From contig NW_025408671.1 of the NCBI RefSeq assembly GCF_020360975.1, positions 2,542,001 to 2,606,000 of the forward strand: a stretch of 64,000 nt of DNA. The letters are read 5' to 3'. The position numbers and the translations under genes are program-made. This DNA comes from Hirsutella rhossiliensis (lineage: Eukaryota; Ascomycota; Sordariomycetes; Hypocreales; Ophiocordycipitaceae). Below are positions 11,449 through 22,509 of this stretch, one piece after another; within the stretch, counting starts at the first letter, position 1; the number at the start of each line of letters is the position of its first letter. The notes under the pieces were generated by a model. That model saw only the letters and a list, made by a program, of their open reading frames with translations. It did not search any database and was not told the DNA's origin.

Positions 11449-12770
11449 GGTGGACGGTCAATCGGCTCCGGCCTGGAGCGCTCTCGTTCTGCCTATTCAA
11501 TTGAGCGTCCCGTCGAGCGGACCGAAGCGCGGTCGGTGCATGTCAGCCGGGGAGCCTTTTCCTTGACCGGGATCGGGGCTCGGTATAGGGTAGGGCGGAC
11601 GTGAGGGGTCATGATGTCAAAGACTCGCCTGACGCCTGGCACTAATTGAGAACCAACACAACCTACGACCACCAACTCACGTATTCATGCAGTGGTGTTG
11701 GCCGTCTCCCACAAGCGACAAGACGAGTCTGGAGGACAAGCCGGGCGAGACATGACAATCACGGCAAGGCAAGCCACAACCGGCTGCCCTTGGTTTCTCG
11801 CAACGAGCCGTGCTGGAACTGAACCCCCGACGAGATCAATCCCGTCTGCCGACCACGGGCGGCATCTCGTTGTTGAAGCAAGCAACCAGGGGTTCGTTTC
11901 TCTCCTCCCTTCGGCATTGACCAGCGTGTCGACGACATGTATAACAAAACAGACTCAATATGTATGGACCCGTCGACCCATCGGCCCCCGAACCCGAGGA
12001 TCCGGTCGGCCAGAATTGTATATCCGACGGAGCTCCCCGCGAATGGGCCGCCGCAGAGACCGGGATGGGGCATGGTAGTTACTGGTAATAGGCCACGGCG
12101 TGTTGTATGGCAGGGAGGGGGCGGAGGGGCCCGCCCTTCTTGTGTGTTTCCTGGGCCCCGGCAGCCCCCCCGGCTTCTGCTGGATCCGGTGGCCGGCTGC
12201 GGCCTCGGCAGACTCGACTCGGGCGATGGAACCTGTCATGGCTAGCACCAAGGCTTCTCCGGTTTCCAGTCCCTTGCTGGCCGGGGTCGCATAAACGGCG
12301 CATACGGAGTGTCACCGTTCCCAAGGACTAATCCAGACGTTGCGATTGATGCTGGGGGCTTGGCAAGCGGGCGGCTCCTCTTGCCTCCCCCACAGCATCT
12401 TGGCTTGTTGCCTCCTTATTTTCCCTTTCTTATTTGTTTATCTATTCTTTCCTTTTTGGATATGCAAGTAAACAAACAGCGCTGGACCTGCAGACTGTGA
12501 TTGCAAAAAAAAGGCCCATTCATGTCCTCTGTCCTTTCTTTTTTCCCCGTGGTGGTGGTGAGTATGATGGGTTGATAGACGAGGTGCCGCGGCGGCCAAG
12601 ATGACGAGCATGGGTGGACTGAGGGGGGAAAAAGGAAAAGGCTACGAGGTGAATCAAGGATTGGAGGATGGATGGGTGTCTCTGAGGTGTCAAGTGTGTC
12701 TGTGTGTGTGTGGGTGTCGAGCAGCTTCTGCCAGGGGCTTGTTGGTGAGGGCCCCGGTTCGATGGGAAGA

Positions 12771-12829
12771 GAGGGGAGAGAGAGGGGAGAGAGAGGGAGA
12801 GAGAGAGGGGGAGAGAGAGAGAGAGAGAA
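12771..12829. repeat. GA-rich microsatellite tract
   Basis: An imperfect run of GAGAG/GGGAGAGA units about 60 bp long, in non-coding DNA. A second short GA patch follows at about 12930-12960. Confidence 0.85.
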
Positions 12830-14340
12830 AATCTCGATATGGACTTACACTTTTGGCTCGAGACGCTCATCATGCTCCATGGCGGCATCCACGGCCCCCG
12901 CCGCCGCCATTGCCAAGTCTCGTGTGGGAGGAGAGAGACAGATGGAGAGAGAGAGACAGGTCGATCGAGACATGACACGAGCAGGGATCGCCGAGATGAA
13001 ATCTGGCACTATTAAACACTTTGCTGTCTCACTCGCACCCCGATGACGTCCGGGCAAGGCGGATCAACGGCCGACGGATGGATAACCTCACGTGTGTTGC
13101 AACATGGTCCCCGCCTTCAGGACCAAGACATTGCGATCTCGTCATTACAACGTACCGTGCGTGGTGTGCAGGCCTTCCAAGATGCCGGATCCCTGCCCGA
13201 CGCGTTTTGCGTCTCCACTCGCGGCTCTGTCGCGTCAACATGGGGGATTTTTTTCTTCTCGGGGGGACTGATCTGGGCACAAGAATCAACCGGATATAAA
13301 CAAAGGAGAACCAAACAACAACATCAAAACAAAGGTCATCGGGGTTCAAGGCCGAGGACGAGCTGGGCTGGTCATGGCAAGCAACATGGGAGTTGTCGCC
13401 CGCCGGGTTGAGAAGTGACAACCAACCAAGCTGGCTATACTCGGTACAATGATGATAAAAAAGAGCGAGAAGGAAAAGGAAGCAAGAAGAAGCAACTGCG
13501 GCTCGCCGGCTTCGACGAATGACGCTCCCTCTGCCCTCCGGTGCACCACCATCCATGCCATGCTTGCTGCATCAAGGCCCTGCCCTGGGGCACGGTAAGT
13601 ATCAACTTAGCAACGCTAGGTACTGTAGTTGCTGTACGGAGCATGTATGTACGAGACGGGACGCCAAGCATCCCGCCCAGGCCGCCGGAGCGTCCCCTCG
13701 TCCGTCCGTCGGCCTGCGGGCCTCCCGTGCGGCCGCCTCGGGGCCCCATGGACCGTGTGTAAAATGGATCGCGAAAAGCAACAAAGAAGGGAAGGAAAAA
13801 AAAAAGAGAAAAAAGAGGCTGCCTGCGTCGAGGGCAAAGCTTCGCGTCGCACCGGCCAGCCCGCGGCGAGAATGCACGCCGCTGCTTTTCCCGACGGCGG
13901 ATACGCTGGTCATATAAAACAGCACTGCCCCGAGCCCCCATCGTCGCACACATATATGTAGGTATTGTGCGCCCTGGACCAACACGCATGCGCATGTGGT
14001 TTTGCAGGGACGGCCCTCGCCCGGCTGCGTGAGGCTGACCCGAGAACGAGCAACGAGAAGGGGGGGGAGGGGGAGGGGAGAGAGGAGAGGGCATGCCATC
14101 ACTGTCGAGAAGGGGGCGAAAATGGCGTAAACGTCAACAACAACGAAAAATATTGTTTGCCTCGATAGTCAATACAATAAATAAAAGAGAGACACGGATC
14201 GAGAGCTCTGGCTGGCGCTTGCCCAGCAACGTGGGCTCCCCTTTTGTCGTATGAATCGGGCCCGACAGGGGGACAGGGGTTCCTCGACCCACGGACGTGG
14301 ATTCCACACGCCCCCTGGAGACCCTCTTCGTCTTCTTGCT

Positions 14341-14360
14341 ATGTATGTATGTATGTATAT
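14341..14360. repeat. Short ATGT tandem repeat
   Basis: About five copies of the tetranucleotide ATGT in non-coding DNA, followed by ATATG. Confidence 0.8.
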
Positions 14361-14481
14361 GTTCTCCTCTTCTTTTCGTCTCATATATGTCCTTCCTTGC
14401 CTGGTCGTGTGCCCGCCCTGTCAGTGTCAAGTAGGACGACGAGGCTGAGAGAGGGAGGGATTGGGAGAGAGAGAGTGTGTG

Positions 14482-14488
<7 letters not shown>

Positions 14489-14520
<32 letters not shown>
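14489..14520. repeat. (GA)16 microsatellite
   Basis: An uninterrupted GA dinucleotide run, preceded by a GAGAGAGAGTGTGTGTG patch at 14466-14482. Confidence 0.9.
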
Positions 14521-14523
<3 letters not shown>

Positions 14524-15765
14524 CGATAGAGCTGGCCATATCGACCTGACATATAAGTTTTCATCTCGTATTATAGTCCCCAAAGAGGGTGTGTTGAACA
14601 AGACTGATTACCGTGTCTCACCTCTCACACTCACGCAACAAATGCCCGTCCCGTCCCGCGTTCGTTCCACCCCAAAGCTCAACTGCCTGTGCCACGTTAC
14701 CTCTCTCTCTCTCTTGTCGTGACACCATCGTCAAGCCCGTCGTCCTGCCCTGACTCGGCCGCCATGACTTGCAGCCGCCGCAGCACCCGGCCTCCGTCTC
14801 CCTCGCCGCCTCCATTGCCTCCTCTCCTTTTCCTTCACACGAGTCTATGTGCATAGGCAGTCGTTGCAAGTAGAACATACATAACATGCATACATACTTC
14901 ATATTGTATGGTTGAGTTTAAACATATTTCATCTTCCACGGTTGACTCGGTTGCCTGTCTCGCCCCGTCCACATCGAGTCGCCAAGCAGTTCTCCTCCCA
15001 GCTCTTCGGACCATGATCCCTGTTCCCGTATGCAAGGAAGACCGTCCCTGCAGGCACCAAAAGCTTCTACCGTACAGAGTACTGCTCGTCGACTGTCACA
15101 CCCTCCCACGCCATCAGACGTCTCGCCCGCCGGCGCGCTTCTTCTCCCCACCGCGTCGGGCCTGCAGAATCTTGTTTTTATATCAGACCAGCTCGTCGAG
15201 CCCCCGTGCCTTTCTCTCCGGCCTCTCAACCCTCCGAGGGCCGGCTCTTGATGCCTCCGCCATGCCCACCGCCGTACGCCTTGGTTGATCCCGGTCCGCA
15301 TTGCATCTTCGCCTCCACCCCTGTTGAGCCACTCACACCGGCCTCCCCCACATCCGATCCTGAGTCCAGTCGTCCCGACTCCAACAAACAAAGAGCTGCG
15401 TCACCTGTTGGGTACTAAAAAGCACTCTCTCGACGATTCATCGACACCCTCCTTCATGCCCCTCCCTCCCTCTTCCCGAGCTGTTTGATCCATCAAAACC
15501 CCTCCCGGGTGCCTGTGGCCTACCTGCACTGCCTTGCTGTGCACCCGCCGCCATACCCACTAGGCCAGGCTCATAAACAAAGGCCCTCGTCCGCCATCCT
15601 CCACCCCTCCGCCATTCCTTCCGGTCACCGTGCTGGCGCTGCACTGCTGTCGTCGGACTGCCGCCTGCAACACCCAGCCGACATACTCACCGCCGCAACG
15701 ATCCTCTCCGCAGAGAAGGCCCGACATCTGCCGCCGGTAGGCTTGGTCGCCTCCGGCCAGTGGCC

Positions 15766-17157
15766 ATGGCTCGCGCCCTCGTGCGCATCCTCGGCGGCTT
15801 CCTGGCTGTCCTTGCCACCTCGACCCTCCTCTGCCTCCAGGTCATCACAGCCGCTCATGTCGACGACGCGTCGCTCAGGCCCGTCACCATAGTCGCCGCC
15901 TCGCTACAGTCCGCCGTCCTCGTGGTCCTGTTGTGGCTCGCCGCGTCCCACATCTTCCAAACCGGCCGGGTGCCATCGAGCCGATGCCTATACGTCATCT
16001 TTGGTTTCGAGCTCCTGGCTTGTGCCCTTGCCGCCGCCGTCTCGGCCGTGGCCCTAGCACACTTGAGCATTTCACGAGCAGATCAGACGCCCCCGCCTGC
16101 CGAATATCAAGCCCAGTTGCTTGCTGGGTCTTCTGTGGCCCTGGTGCTTGCCACAGCTTTGCAGCTTGTCCTAATGATTCTTCACTTCATATCCTCGCGA
16201 GAGCTTGTCGTCGGGAGGGCTGACCCGGCTGAGATGCCCGCCGACGATCAGAGGACCTGCATTTCTCGCGTAAAGTCCATTCCATATGCTCAGACGAGGA
16301 CTGGCAGCGACCAGACCATCCGCGAAATGGCATCAGTCGAGCGCCCGGCGCCGCTGGTCATTGCTGAGCCGTCGGCAGGGACCAAGGCTGGCTTCTTCTC
16401 GTCTCCGTTTGCGCAGGTTATCCGACCCAGCTCGTCCAAGACGAAGCTGCTGCCAGCGGGCGAACGGCGGCCCTCATCACGGGAGTCAACTCCTCGTGGG
16501 AGCAGTGTCGAGGAGACCTCGTTTGATTCGTGGGACACGTCGTCGGTGGACACACATAACAGACAGGTGGTGCTGGAAATGTCATCATCACCATCGGCCA
16601 AGCCGCGCGGGCTCGAGACCATCCCCGCCAGCCCGAGGCCCAGCCGGAGCCCGAGCCCGAGAACGGCGACAGACCTGGAACCTCCTCGCTCGTTGCGCAC
16701 CAGGCGGAGCTACAGCCCGAGCACGCTGAGGCAGCGCGAAGACGCGCGGCTGACGGCGTCGAGCTCCGTCGACGAGCTGCACATTCACCCTCTGTTCCGA
16801 TCCGATTCGCAGACGCCGGCGCCTCTGGCGTCGCCGGGGACGAGCGTTCTGGCGTCGCCAAACGCCGGGCAAGTCATCTCTCGACGCGAGAGCATGCAGT
16901 CGCTGGCTCGAATGCGAAGCGGCAGCCTCCGCAGTCCGCTCAGCCACCAGCCGAGCCTGGAAAGCACCAAGCTGAAAATTCAAGGCGATGGCCAGCAAGT
17001 GGACGAGAGGGACGAGGACGACGAGGCGGGACTGGAGCGGACGAGCAGCGGGGGCGACAGGAGGATGACGCCTCCAGTGCCGGCGTGGCTGCTGAGTCCC
17101 GGGCCGCAGTCAGGCTTCGATCCAGCAGTGCTGGCAGACGTCAAGAGAACAGCATGA
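15766..17157 (+). CDS. Four-TM membrane protein with Ser/Arg-rich tail
   Basis: A single-exon frame of 463 aa starting at the ATG at 15766 (MARALVRILGGFLAVLATST). Four hydrophobic segments are visible, at about residues 8-30, 42-64, 76-100 and 122-145, with short loops between them; the last ends in HFISSRELV. The remaining roughly 310 residues are hydrophilic, full of Ser-Pro, Ser-Arg and Arg-Ser pairs (for example PSRSPSPR), and look like a disordered, phosphorylatable cytosolic tail. I do not recognise a Pfam family. The topology resembles fungal tetraspan proteins of the plasma membrane or secretory pathway, but no function can be claimed. The long C/T-rich leader upstream fits a fungal 5' UTR. 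It is co-oriented with RAD23, 934 bp downstream. Confidence 0.75.
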   Translation: MARALVRILGGFLAVLATSTLLCLQVITAAHVDDASLRPVTIVAASLQSAVLVVLLWLAASHIFQTGRVPSSRCLYVIFGFELLACALAAAVSAVALAHLSISRADQTPPPAEYQAQLLAGSSVALVLATALQLVLMILHFISSRELVVGRADPAEMPADDQRTCISRVKSIPYAQTRTGSDQTIREMASVERPAPLVIAEPSAGTKAGFFSSPFAQVIRPSSSKTKLLPAGERRPSSRESTPRGSSVEETSFDSWDTSSVDTHNRQVVLEMSSSPSAKPRGLETIPASPRPSRSPSPRTATDLEPPRSLRTRRSYSPSTLRQREDARLTASSSVDELHIHPLFRSDSQTPAPLASPGTSVLASPNAGQVISRRESMQSLARMRSGSLRSPLSHQPSLESTKLKIQGDGQQVDERDEDDEAGLERTSSGGDRRMTPPVPAWLLSPGPQSGFDPAVLADVKRTA

Positions 17158-18091
17158 GGACGGCCCAGGGCGAGAGAGGGCTTGATGATACACCTTGACC
17201 ATGTAATCAATGACCATCGACGTCGATGATGAACACGTCTCCTTTGTCTGGGGCAGGCGGGCCGGGAAAACAAAACAACGCACAGAGGTGCGAACCTCGA
17301 AGTTAATAGTAAGTTAAGGTGGCTTTGGAGTTGGGGGACGTAGGGCCAAGTACCCGGTACTTCGGCCAGAGCATCAGCATAGTACCTAGGTACCTATCCG
17401 TATGCCTACCTTACCTATGCAGAGCAGCTCTGGCAAGCCCTTTGAATCACGCAGAGTCCCGTGTCTCCCGTGTCGTGGGATCGCTTTGCCCGTCGCCATC
17501 CCGTCTTACCTACAGGATGACGCCATGCGTCTGTCGGGAACAGTCGGTCGACACTTTGTGGCGACACCGAGACGCCAATCAAGGCGGCGTGACATTGTCT
17601 GCTGCATCCCGTCCTGTGCTGTCAAGGTGGTAGGGAGGTGGTATCGTGGACATGGACAAGTCTTTGTCCCTTTCCCGTACAGAGCCTGGCAAACGGTACA
17701 TGCCTCCTCCCTTCCATCGGGTTCCAGTCCTCACCAGCGCCTGGTGCACCCGCTGAACAGCGGCTGCTGGTCCACTAATAGAAGCCAGCGCCCGCCCCGG
17801 CGCCTATCCGCTGGCGAGACAACAGCCAGGCAGTCATCGGATGATGCATGCGAGTCCACCTCAGCAGGCTCCTCCACCGCCAAGCGAAGCGACCCCACCC
17901 AGCCAAGCCCGACCACACACACGCAAAGCGAGCGCGCAAGACGTCCCGAGCTCCTCCTCGGCCTTCTTTGCCTCCCGCATCATCGCCACCGCTGCGACAC
18001 CTCATATCCAGCTCCGCCGTCCAGATCCCGAGCACCCAACTGCCCGCCTCCCGTCCGCCGCAGCCGCATAGCTGCACCGGCTTCGTCCACC
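17158..18091. other. Intergenic region with a TAGGTACCTA cluster upstream of RAD23
   Basis: 934 bp without a supported gene. A cluster of ACCTAGGTACCTA-like palindromes lies at 17381-17418. The right half is C-rich and probably carries the RAD23 promoter and 5' UTR. Open frames crossing into RAD23 exon 1 are out of frame with it. Confidence 0.55.
17381..17418. repeat. TAGGTACCTA palindrome cluster
   Basis: Overlapping CCTAGG, GGTACC and TACCTACC units (AGTACCTAGGTACCTA and then TGCCTACCTTACCTA) in non-coding DNA. Similar clusters lie at 34972-35030, 35772-35875 and 47543-47600. Confidence 0.8.
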
Positions 18092-19587
18092 ATGAAGGTC
18101 ACTTTCAGAGTACGTCGACGCCATCCCCATCGCTCCAGAGCGAGCTGACTTTGCGCCCCTGCCTAGGATTTGAAGCAGCAAAAGTTCACCCTCGAGGTCG
18201 AACCCACCGACCAGGTACGTCTGCGCATCCTGCCACTCTCGCGACGACGCTGACCTCGCGGCAGATCTCCGCCGTCAAGGAGAAGATCTCGGTCGAAAAG
18301 GGCTGGGAACCCAAGCACCAGAAGCTCATCTACTCGGGTGAGATCCATCGCCCCTCCCTGCCTCGACTCCCGCTCCTGACCCTGCGCAGGCAAAATCCTA
18401 AAGGACGATGAAACGGTCGCATCCTACAACATCGAGGAGAAAGGCTTTGTTGTATGCATGGTGAACAAGGTGCCCACCCCGTCCTCTTCTGCCTCTTCGT
18501 GCGAGCCTGCATACTGATCTCTCACCTACACCAGCCCAAGGAAAAGCCGACTGCTCCAACCCCTGTCGCCGAGTCGTCCGCCGCTCCTCCAGCTACACCA
18601 GCTCCACCCGTCGCCAACACGCCCGCCCCCGCCCCTGCCCAGTCCTCCTCGACCCATGCTGCTGCGCCAGCTACGCCGACTCCCCAACGCTCTGCCGATG
18701 CTCCTGCTGGCGGCAGCGATGCCCCGGGCCTGGCCATGGGTGCCCAGCGCGCCGAGGCCATTGCCAGCATGGAAGCAATGGGCTTTGAGAGGAGTCAGAT
18801 CGACCCGGCCATGCGCGCTGCCTTCAACAACCCCGACCGTGCCGTCGAATATCTGCTGAACGTTGGTCTTCCTCCATTACCCAATCCGACGTCGACTGAC
18901 ATTGGCGCGTTCTAGGGGATCCCGGACAACGTCCAGCAGGAGCAGCAGCAGCGCCATGCCCCTGCGGCCGCTGGTTCCGGCGCGCCCACGCAACCTCCTG
19001 CCCAGGCGCAAAGTGGCGAAGACGATGGCGGGATCAACCTCTTCGACCTCGCCGCTCAACAGGGAGGAGGCGGCTCTGCTACTCGGGGTGGCGGCAACGC
19101 AACGGCGGCGGCGGCGGCGGCAGCAGCAGCAGCCGCTGCCCAGAGCGGCGACATGGGGAACCTGGACTTTCTCAGAGACAATGCCCAGTTCCAACAGCTT
19201 CGCCAAGTGGTCCAGCAGCAACCTCAGATGCTGGAGCCCATTCTCCAACAGCTCGGCTCCGGGAACCCCCAGCTGGCCCAGCTCATTGCCTCCAACCCCG
19301 ACCAGTTCCTGCAGCTCCTCGGAGAGAGCGCAGATGACGATGTGCCCCTGCCTCCTGGCGCACAGGCGATTTCTGTTACCGAGGATGAGCGTGATGCCAT
19401 TGAGCGAGTATGACTTGACGCTTGCTACACTGGTTTGCTGAATTCGGCTAACGATGAGAAGCTATGTCGGCTCGGCTTCGACCGTGATCAGGCTATCCAA
19501 GCCTACTTTGCCTGCGACAAGAACGAAGAACTTGCCGCCAACTTCCTCTTCGATCAGCCCGAGGACGACGAGCCCCCGACAAACTGA
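18092..19587 (+). CDS. rad23: UV excision repair protein RAD23
   Basis: Seven exons: 18092-18109, 18167-18214, 18265-18337, 18390-18469, 18535-18861, 18916-19407 and 19462-19587, giving 387 aa. Exon 1 is only 18 nt (MKVTFR). The N-terminal ubiquitin-like domain (1-73) continues with [17 protein letters not shown] Pro/Ala/Ser-rich linker precedes UBA1 (143-182, [18 protein letters not shown]). After a Gln-rich stretch and a 12-residue Ala run comes the XPC-binding domain (about 263-317, [18 protein letters not shown]), and UBA2 (about 342-380, [20 protein letters not shown]) closes the protein. RAD23 shuttles polyubiquitylated proteins to the proteasome and partners XPC/Rad4 in nucleotide excision repair. 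The intron at 18862-18915 has a GTTGGT donor. It converges on BDP1. Confidence 0.96.
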
Positions 19588-20191
19588 CATGTTGCAGGGA
19601 CTAGGAGGAGACCAAGGTGGCATCCGAGACAGAACGACGTGTTTATGATTACGAAAGGCCACCGGGAATACCAAGCGTGGAGGATTCGGAGCATCAGAGG
19701 ACTGGGCGATTCGATGACATGTGCCTCGTGAGTGGCTGCCATGGTAATCTAGTCGAGTCGTGAAACCGCGGGCCATGCCACCCGTCTGCGTGTACAGTTG
19801 GCCGTCGGCTTCCGACTTTGGCGCACGCTCCTGGCAAGCGCAGAGGCACTGTGATTTCAACACGAAAGGAAGAAGAACAAAAAATCCGCATCCCCAGCAA
19901 AGGATCTGCCTCGGCGTGACTCCCCGATTATAGTGTCTCACGTCCTTCGTTGTTAGAGGCGACAGGACTAGCCATCATCATCAATTGCTTCGTCATCTAT
20001 ATTGGAACCGTCGACGACAGTCGTGTTTGGTTTCAAGCTCAGTGATTGCATACCTAATCTGAGCTTGTAGAAAACAAATGCCCCGCGGGGTATCATGCCG
20101 TCCCGATTTAACGCCTTCGCCTACCCCTAAAGAGGTCCTGGATATTCTCCTGCTCTACCTTGACCCAAGGCCGTCGCTGGTCTCCCCATTT
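19588..20191. other. Convergent 3' spacer between RAD23 and BDP1
   Basis: 604 bp between two converging genes. It should contain both 3' UTRs. I see no repeat or further gene in it. Confidence 0.55.
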
Positions 20192-21976
20192 TCAAGCATC
20201 CTGCGTGATTGGCTCTCCGTTGAGCCCGTAGGCAACCGCCTGCTTGCCCCTTTTCTTGCCGCCCTTCCTCTTCTTGCCCGGGGCGTTTTCGTCGCCGTCG
20301 TCGGCAAAGAGCTCCTCGCGCTTCTTGCGCATAATTTCAGCCTGCTCATCGGCGACGCGTTGCCGCTCCTGCTCATAGGCCTCTTGGATCTTGCGCTGCT
20401 CCGCCTCGATGGCCTCGACAGGCTCAAACTCGATGCCGGTAAATGCCCGGTACTCGTCAATATCGAGCTTGATCGTCTTCTCCCCAATGAGGGCTGAGTC
20501 GATGCGCTTCGGATTGTGGCGCTCCTCACGATTGAACTTGAGCTTGACGTGGCGCCGCTGCTTGCCGGGGAACATCTTGGAGATCATCTCGAACTCGGTT
20601 CCGAACATTCGAAGGCCCCGGTAGAAGAGCTCCGTCTCCTCATCAGTCCATACGTTTGGCCCCTTGAGCTTGGAAGATGTCGCAAAGGAGCTGCTGGTGA
20701 TTAACCGCGTAAAGTCGTTTTCCTCAATCGTCTCCATGTTCGACCCGGCTTGTGCAGCGGCGGCACGCGCATGGCGGTCCATGAACAGCGAGCTCTGGTC
20801 GAGCACAATCTGCCCGTCCACGATGCGGAACTGCGGACCGGATGCCGGAGCTGGCGCCGAAGAGCTGGTCGGGTCACTGGCCGGCACGTTTGCTTGGCCG
20901 TCTGGCTTGGCCGGCGCGGGAGACGCCGAGCCCGATGCTTCGTCGTCAACCTGGTCACCATCCTTTGAAAGCTTGGCCTTGATTCGGGCTTTTCTTTCTC
21001 GATCTCGTAGCTCATCATGTCGACTAAACTTTTTGCCTATTCGGAGATCCTTTGTCAAGTCAGCCATTCTCAGTTGCTGCAAGTCCACCACTTGATTCTC
21101 TGCATCCTCCGGCGTAGGCGACCGGCCTTTCCTAGGCTTTTTCTTCTCCGCAGCATCCTCATCATTGGAGTTGTCGTCCTTGCGCTTCCGAGTTCGAGGT
21201 CGCGGGGTAGCGTTGCCTTCTTGCTTAGAGGCCTTTTTACGTTGACGTCTCGGCGGCGGCTTGATTGTTTCCTCGCCGTCCTTCGATTCTTGGGTTGCCG
21301 CTGCGCGCTTGTTTTTCCTCTTTGCCGGCTTCGCCACAGGCTCTGGTGCGGATGAAACCGCTGGTGGCGCAGACGCCGAAGCATCTGAGGAATTTTGGGC
21401 TCCAACGTCTGGCGTTGAAGGGGATATTGTCTTGATAAGTTCCCGACTTGCATGTCCTTCAGACGGGGCCTCAGCCGATGTTTTGAACGGAGAGGACGGT
21501 GGTGCAACAGTCGCCGGGTTTGGGACTTGGGCGGTTGTGCTCTCCCCGTCGGTGGCAGGTTGGAGAGTGTGATTAGCCTGAGCTGCTGTACTATCACTGG
21601 AAGTATTTACTATCGAAGAGGCATCATCCGTTGCTGGTGCTGGGCTGCCGAGAGGCAGCAAGCCTGTCTCTGACGGCACATCGGATAGGGCCTGCTTCTC
21701 GGTCGTAGTCTGGGTTGATGGAGGAGGGGGAGGTGACGATTGGTTTGGAGTGTCCGCCGCTATTTGTGACTCAGATGGAGGAGTGACGGAGGATTGAACA
21801 GGTTCGGAAGCCGTGGATGCGTCATTCAGGGCCGTGTCGATTGGCGAATCAATCGACGGCTGGCTTTCGACATTTTTCGGTGCTGGGACGGATGGAGCGT
21901 TGACGGGTCTCGGTCGAGTCGTGGGGATTTTGGGCTTGAAAGCGAGACCGCCCTTCTTCTTGAACATGGAACTCAT
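20192..21976 (-). CDS. bdp1: TFIIIB subunit BDP1 (B'')
   Basis: A single-exon frame of 594 aa from the ATG at 21976 (MSSMFKKKGGLAFKPKIP, a typical fungal Bdp1 start). The first 210 residues are Ser/Thr/Pro-rich and disordered. Several Lys/Arg clusters follow (residues 215-285, including RKNKRAAA and PRRQRKKASK), likely nuclear localisation and DNA contacts. The extended SANT/Myb domain sits at about 441-488, with VWTDEETELFYRGLRMFG and KMFPGKQRRHVKLKFNREE. Flanking helices extend to the Gln/Glu-rich C-terminus. Bdp1 joins TBP and Brf1 on RNA polymerase III promoters (tRNA, 5S and U6 genes). It is transcribed away from BRE1 across a 533-bp gap and converges on RAD23. Confidence 0.94.
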   Translation of the reverse strand: MSSMFKKKGGLAFKPKIPTTRPRPVNAPSVPAPKNVESQPSIDSPIDTALNDASTASEPVQSSVTPPSESQIAADTPNQSSPPPPPSTQTTTEKQALSDVPSETGLLPLGSPAPATDDASSIVNTSSDSTAAQANHTLQPATDGESTTAQVPNPATVAPPSSPFKTSAEAPSEGHASRELIKTISPSTPDVGAQNSSDASASAPPAVSSAPEPVAKPAKRKNKRAAATQESKDGEETIKPPPRRQRKKASKQEGNATPRPRTRKRKDDNSNDEDAAEKKKPRKGRSPTPEDAENQVVDLQQLRMADLTKDLRIGKKFSRHDELRDRERKARIKAKLSKDGDQVDDEASGSASPAPAKPDGQANVPASDPTSSSAPAPASGPQFRIVDGQIVLDQSSLFMDRHARAAAAQAGSNMETIEENDFTRLITSSSFATSSKLKGPNVWTDEETELFYRGLRMFGTEFEMISKMFPGKQRRHVKLKFNREERHNPKRIDSALIGEKTIKLDIDEYRAFTGIEFEPVEAIEAEQRKIQEAYEQERQRVADEQAEIMRKKREELFADDGDENAPGKKRKGGKKRGKQAVAYGLNGEPITQDA

Positions 21977-22509
21977 GACGGGCGATTGAGGTTTGCGAGA
22001 AGAGTAGCATCAATTGGCAAGGTGGACCGCATGGCGCTGCAAAAAAGGGGGTTCGGTGGTGCAGACGTGACGTCGGGGAAATGGCTGCCTCTGCAAAAGA
22101 GAAGTTGTCGGCAAACCAGCGACAATTTCCAGAGGAACAGACCCACCCAAGCGAGGATTACCCGGCCCTCGAATCGATAAGGGAGTGCCCGATGAGGGAT
22201 AGCGCAGGACTAAGCCTCTTTCGTGCTGAGGCCAGGCCTCTTGATTCGTGAGTCGACTTGGAAATTTCAACTCCTGTAACAAACGATCTCCCCCCCCCCA
22301 TTCAACATAACCACGCAATTCCACGCGATCCGCTGGATGACTCCTTGCGCGGCCGGCCCCGGGACGAGACGTGGCTTGGAGGCCACTTCGCTGTCGAGCC
22401 CTGCCCCTGACTTTGCCCCGCGCTGCGCTTCACATCTCGTTGGACACGCGGTCTGATGCCTGTAGCAACGACTCCAGCCGCCTCGCCTCGTCCACCCACG
22501 CTTTCCAAG
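21977..22509. promoter_or_regulatory. Divergent BDP1/BRE1 promoter region
   Basis: 533 bp between divergent starts. It includes a poly-C run near 22291-22299. An in-frame upstream ATG at 22456 could extend BRE1 by 18 codons. No canonical TATA box is evident, as is usual for housekeeping pairs. Confidence 0.6.

Larger units (their letters stand above)
11449..15765. other. 4.3-kb intergenic region with simple repeats
   Basis: This stretch separates the photolyase promoter from the four-TM gene. It has GA-rich tracts (12771-12829 and 14489-14520), an ATGT tandem (14341-14360), A-rich runs near 13796-13815, and long C/T-rich stretches toward 15765 that look like the 5' leader of the next gene. 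Many open frames overlap on both strands, but none has a domain or consistent splice sites. I see no gene. Confidence 0.55.

Noticed and set aside
12601..12975. Arg/Glu-rich peptide frame
   Set aside because: It is the translation of the GA-rich microsatellite tract.
17402..18148. A 248-codon plus-strand frame upstream of and across RAD23 exon 1
   Set aside because: It is out of frame with the RAD23 start, shows no domain, and overlaps the RAD23 first exon and intron.
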